NCBI RefSeq assembly: GCF_900100085.1
Contig: NZ_FNEJ01000015.1
Coordinates: 54,255-118,254 of the forward strand
Source of the DNA: Salipiger marinus
GTDB taxonomy: Bacteria; Pseudomonadota; Alphaproteobacteria; Rhodobacterales; Rhodobacteraceae
Reading direction: 5' to 3'
DNA: 64,000 nt
Position numbers and translations under genes: made by a program. This document shows positions 63,721 to 64,000 of the stretch, piece after piece. The notes under the pieces are model-generated. The model did no database searches. It had not been told where the DNA came from and worked only from the letters and a program-made list of their open reading frames with translations. The first letter of the stretch is position 1. Each line of letters begins with the position of its first letter.

Positions 63721-63810
63721 ATCCGCTCTTCCTCACCACGATTTGCGAGGAGAGTGACACTTCTGAATCGCTCACGGATGACATTATCGCTTTGCGGCTA
63801 CTGGTAATTC
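62405..63810 (-). mobile_element. Degenerate, 3'-truncated insertion sequence (ISNCY/IS1202-like)
   Basis: The transposase relic defines the element. The outer 5' side probably reaches about 63800, where GACATTATCGCTTTGCGGCTA lies just outside the gene. No matching inverted copy of that end is visible on the far side, so the 3' end has been lost and the junction is near 62405. Boundaries are approximate and no target duplication was identified. Confidence 0.6.
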
Positions 63811-63894
63811 GCGTGTAATCAGAGTTATGTATAATTCATGATGCCGGCGGTCGACGCGTCAGCCCGCCGGAGCGGGCCTTCGTTTTGCGGGCGA
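63721..63894. other. Intergenic region between IS relic and etfA, with a hairpin
   Basis: No gene is seen in it. A 6-bp stem GCCCGC/GCGGGC (63862-63867 with 63872-63877) lies 18 bp past the etfA stop; a short T-run follows on the plus-strand side, so termination of etfA would be inefficient by sequence. Confidence 0.4.
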
Positions 63895-64000
63895 TCAGAT
63901 TTTCCGGGTCAGCTCCGGGACCAGCTGGAACAGGTCGCCGACGAGGCCGAAATCGGCGACCTGAAAGATCGGCGCCTCTTCGTCCTTGTTGATCGCCACG
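63895..64000 (-). CDS. etfA: Electron transfer flavoprotein alpha subunit, C-terminal fragment
   Basis: The last 34 residues of a gene that starts beyond the window. [22 protein letters not shown] and the end LVPELTRKI are the strongly conserved C-terminus of EtfA, including FAD-contacting residues. EtfA/EtfB passes electrons from acyl-CoA and amine dehydrogenases to ETF-quinone oxidoreductase. Frame and stop (TGA at 63895-63897) are unambiguous. Confidence 0.92.
   Translation of the reverse strand, partial: VAINKDEEAPIFQVADFGLVGDLFQLVPELTRKI

Noticed and set aside
1..64000. tRNA, rRNA, CRISPR arrays, phage genes or restriction systems
   Set aside because: None was recognised by eye on either strand; the intergenic gaps are mostly short and hold operators or hairpins. 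Small RNAs cannot be excluded without expression data.

Overview
The window is high-GC, tightly packed DNA with frequent ATGA start/stop overlaps. Gene content suggests an alphaproteobacterium, most likely Rhodobacterales: a Rhizobium-type rhamnose locus (rhaDI / rhaRSTPQUK), many ABC, TRAP and tripartite tricarboxylate (TTT) solute transporters, an NtaA-type flavin monooxygenase and an electron-transfer-flavoprotein gene. No rRNA, tRNA or CRISPR was found. The taxonomic call is inference from gene content and base composition. Almost the whole window is a chain of nutrient-uptake and catabolic islands, each with its own local regulator.

Layout. (a) 3-2683: 3' part of metE and a convergent arginase. 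(b) 2786-8703: a TctABC importer and a GntR regulator facing an HMG-CoA-lyase-like / CoA-transferase pair; palindromic operators lie between them. (c) 8725-19486: a complete L-rhamnose locus (isomerase, fused aldolase-dehydrogenase, DeoR regulator, ABC importer, mutarotase, kinase), followed by a metallo-beta-lactamase-fold lactonase (19563-20369). (d) 20373-29684: one long minus-strand run with a PdxA-like dehydrogenase, a TRAP importer, a cyclase-family hydrolase, a second TctABC importer and an amidohydrolase, plus a divergent FCD-type GntR regulator. (e) 29922-45716: a LacI-family regulator, a CUT1 importer with GH43 beta-xylosidase, Gfo/Idh/MocA oxidoreductase, ThuA-like protein and xylose isomerase, then a convergent CUT2 importer with another oxidoreductase and a sugar isomerase. 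(f) 45880-47651: a LysR regulator divergent from a haloacid-dehalogenase-like protein. (g) 47655-57301: a dipeptide-type ABC importer with an NtaA-type monooxygenase and a 2-hydroxyacid dehydrogenase, divergent from a GntR regulator and a DAO-family oxidase. (h) 57421-61818: a ribbon-helix-helix protein, a PHB-depolymerase-like esterase, an RTX-type calcium-binding protein and a LuxR-type regulator. (i) 62096-64000: a decayed, truncated insertion sequence with a small membrane ORF, then the 3' end of etfA.

The most useful regulatory reading is a set of 16-bp sites of form TGATnnACGTnnGTCA. One lies upstream of the LacI gene, two lie 20 bp apart before the xylosidase/xylose operon, and one lies upstream of the CUT2 operon. 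This suggests a single regulon covering uptake of xylo-oligosaccharide and probably free pentose. The rhamnose divergent promoter carries CAATCA hexamers phased every 10 bp in opposing orientation, a likely DeoR operator array. The most interesting catabolic module is (g). Its parts match the logic of aminopolycarboxylate (NTA/EDTA/iminodiacetate-like) breakdown with reduction of the glyoxylate formed, but no flavin reductase is present and the true substrate is unknown.
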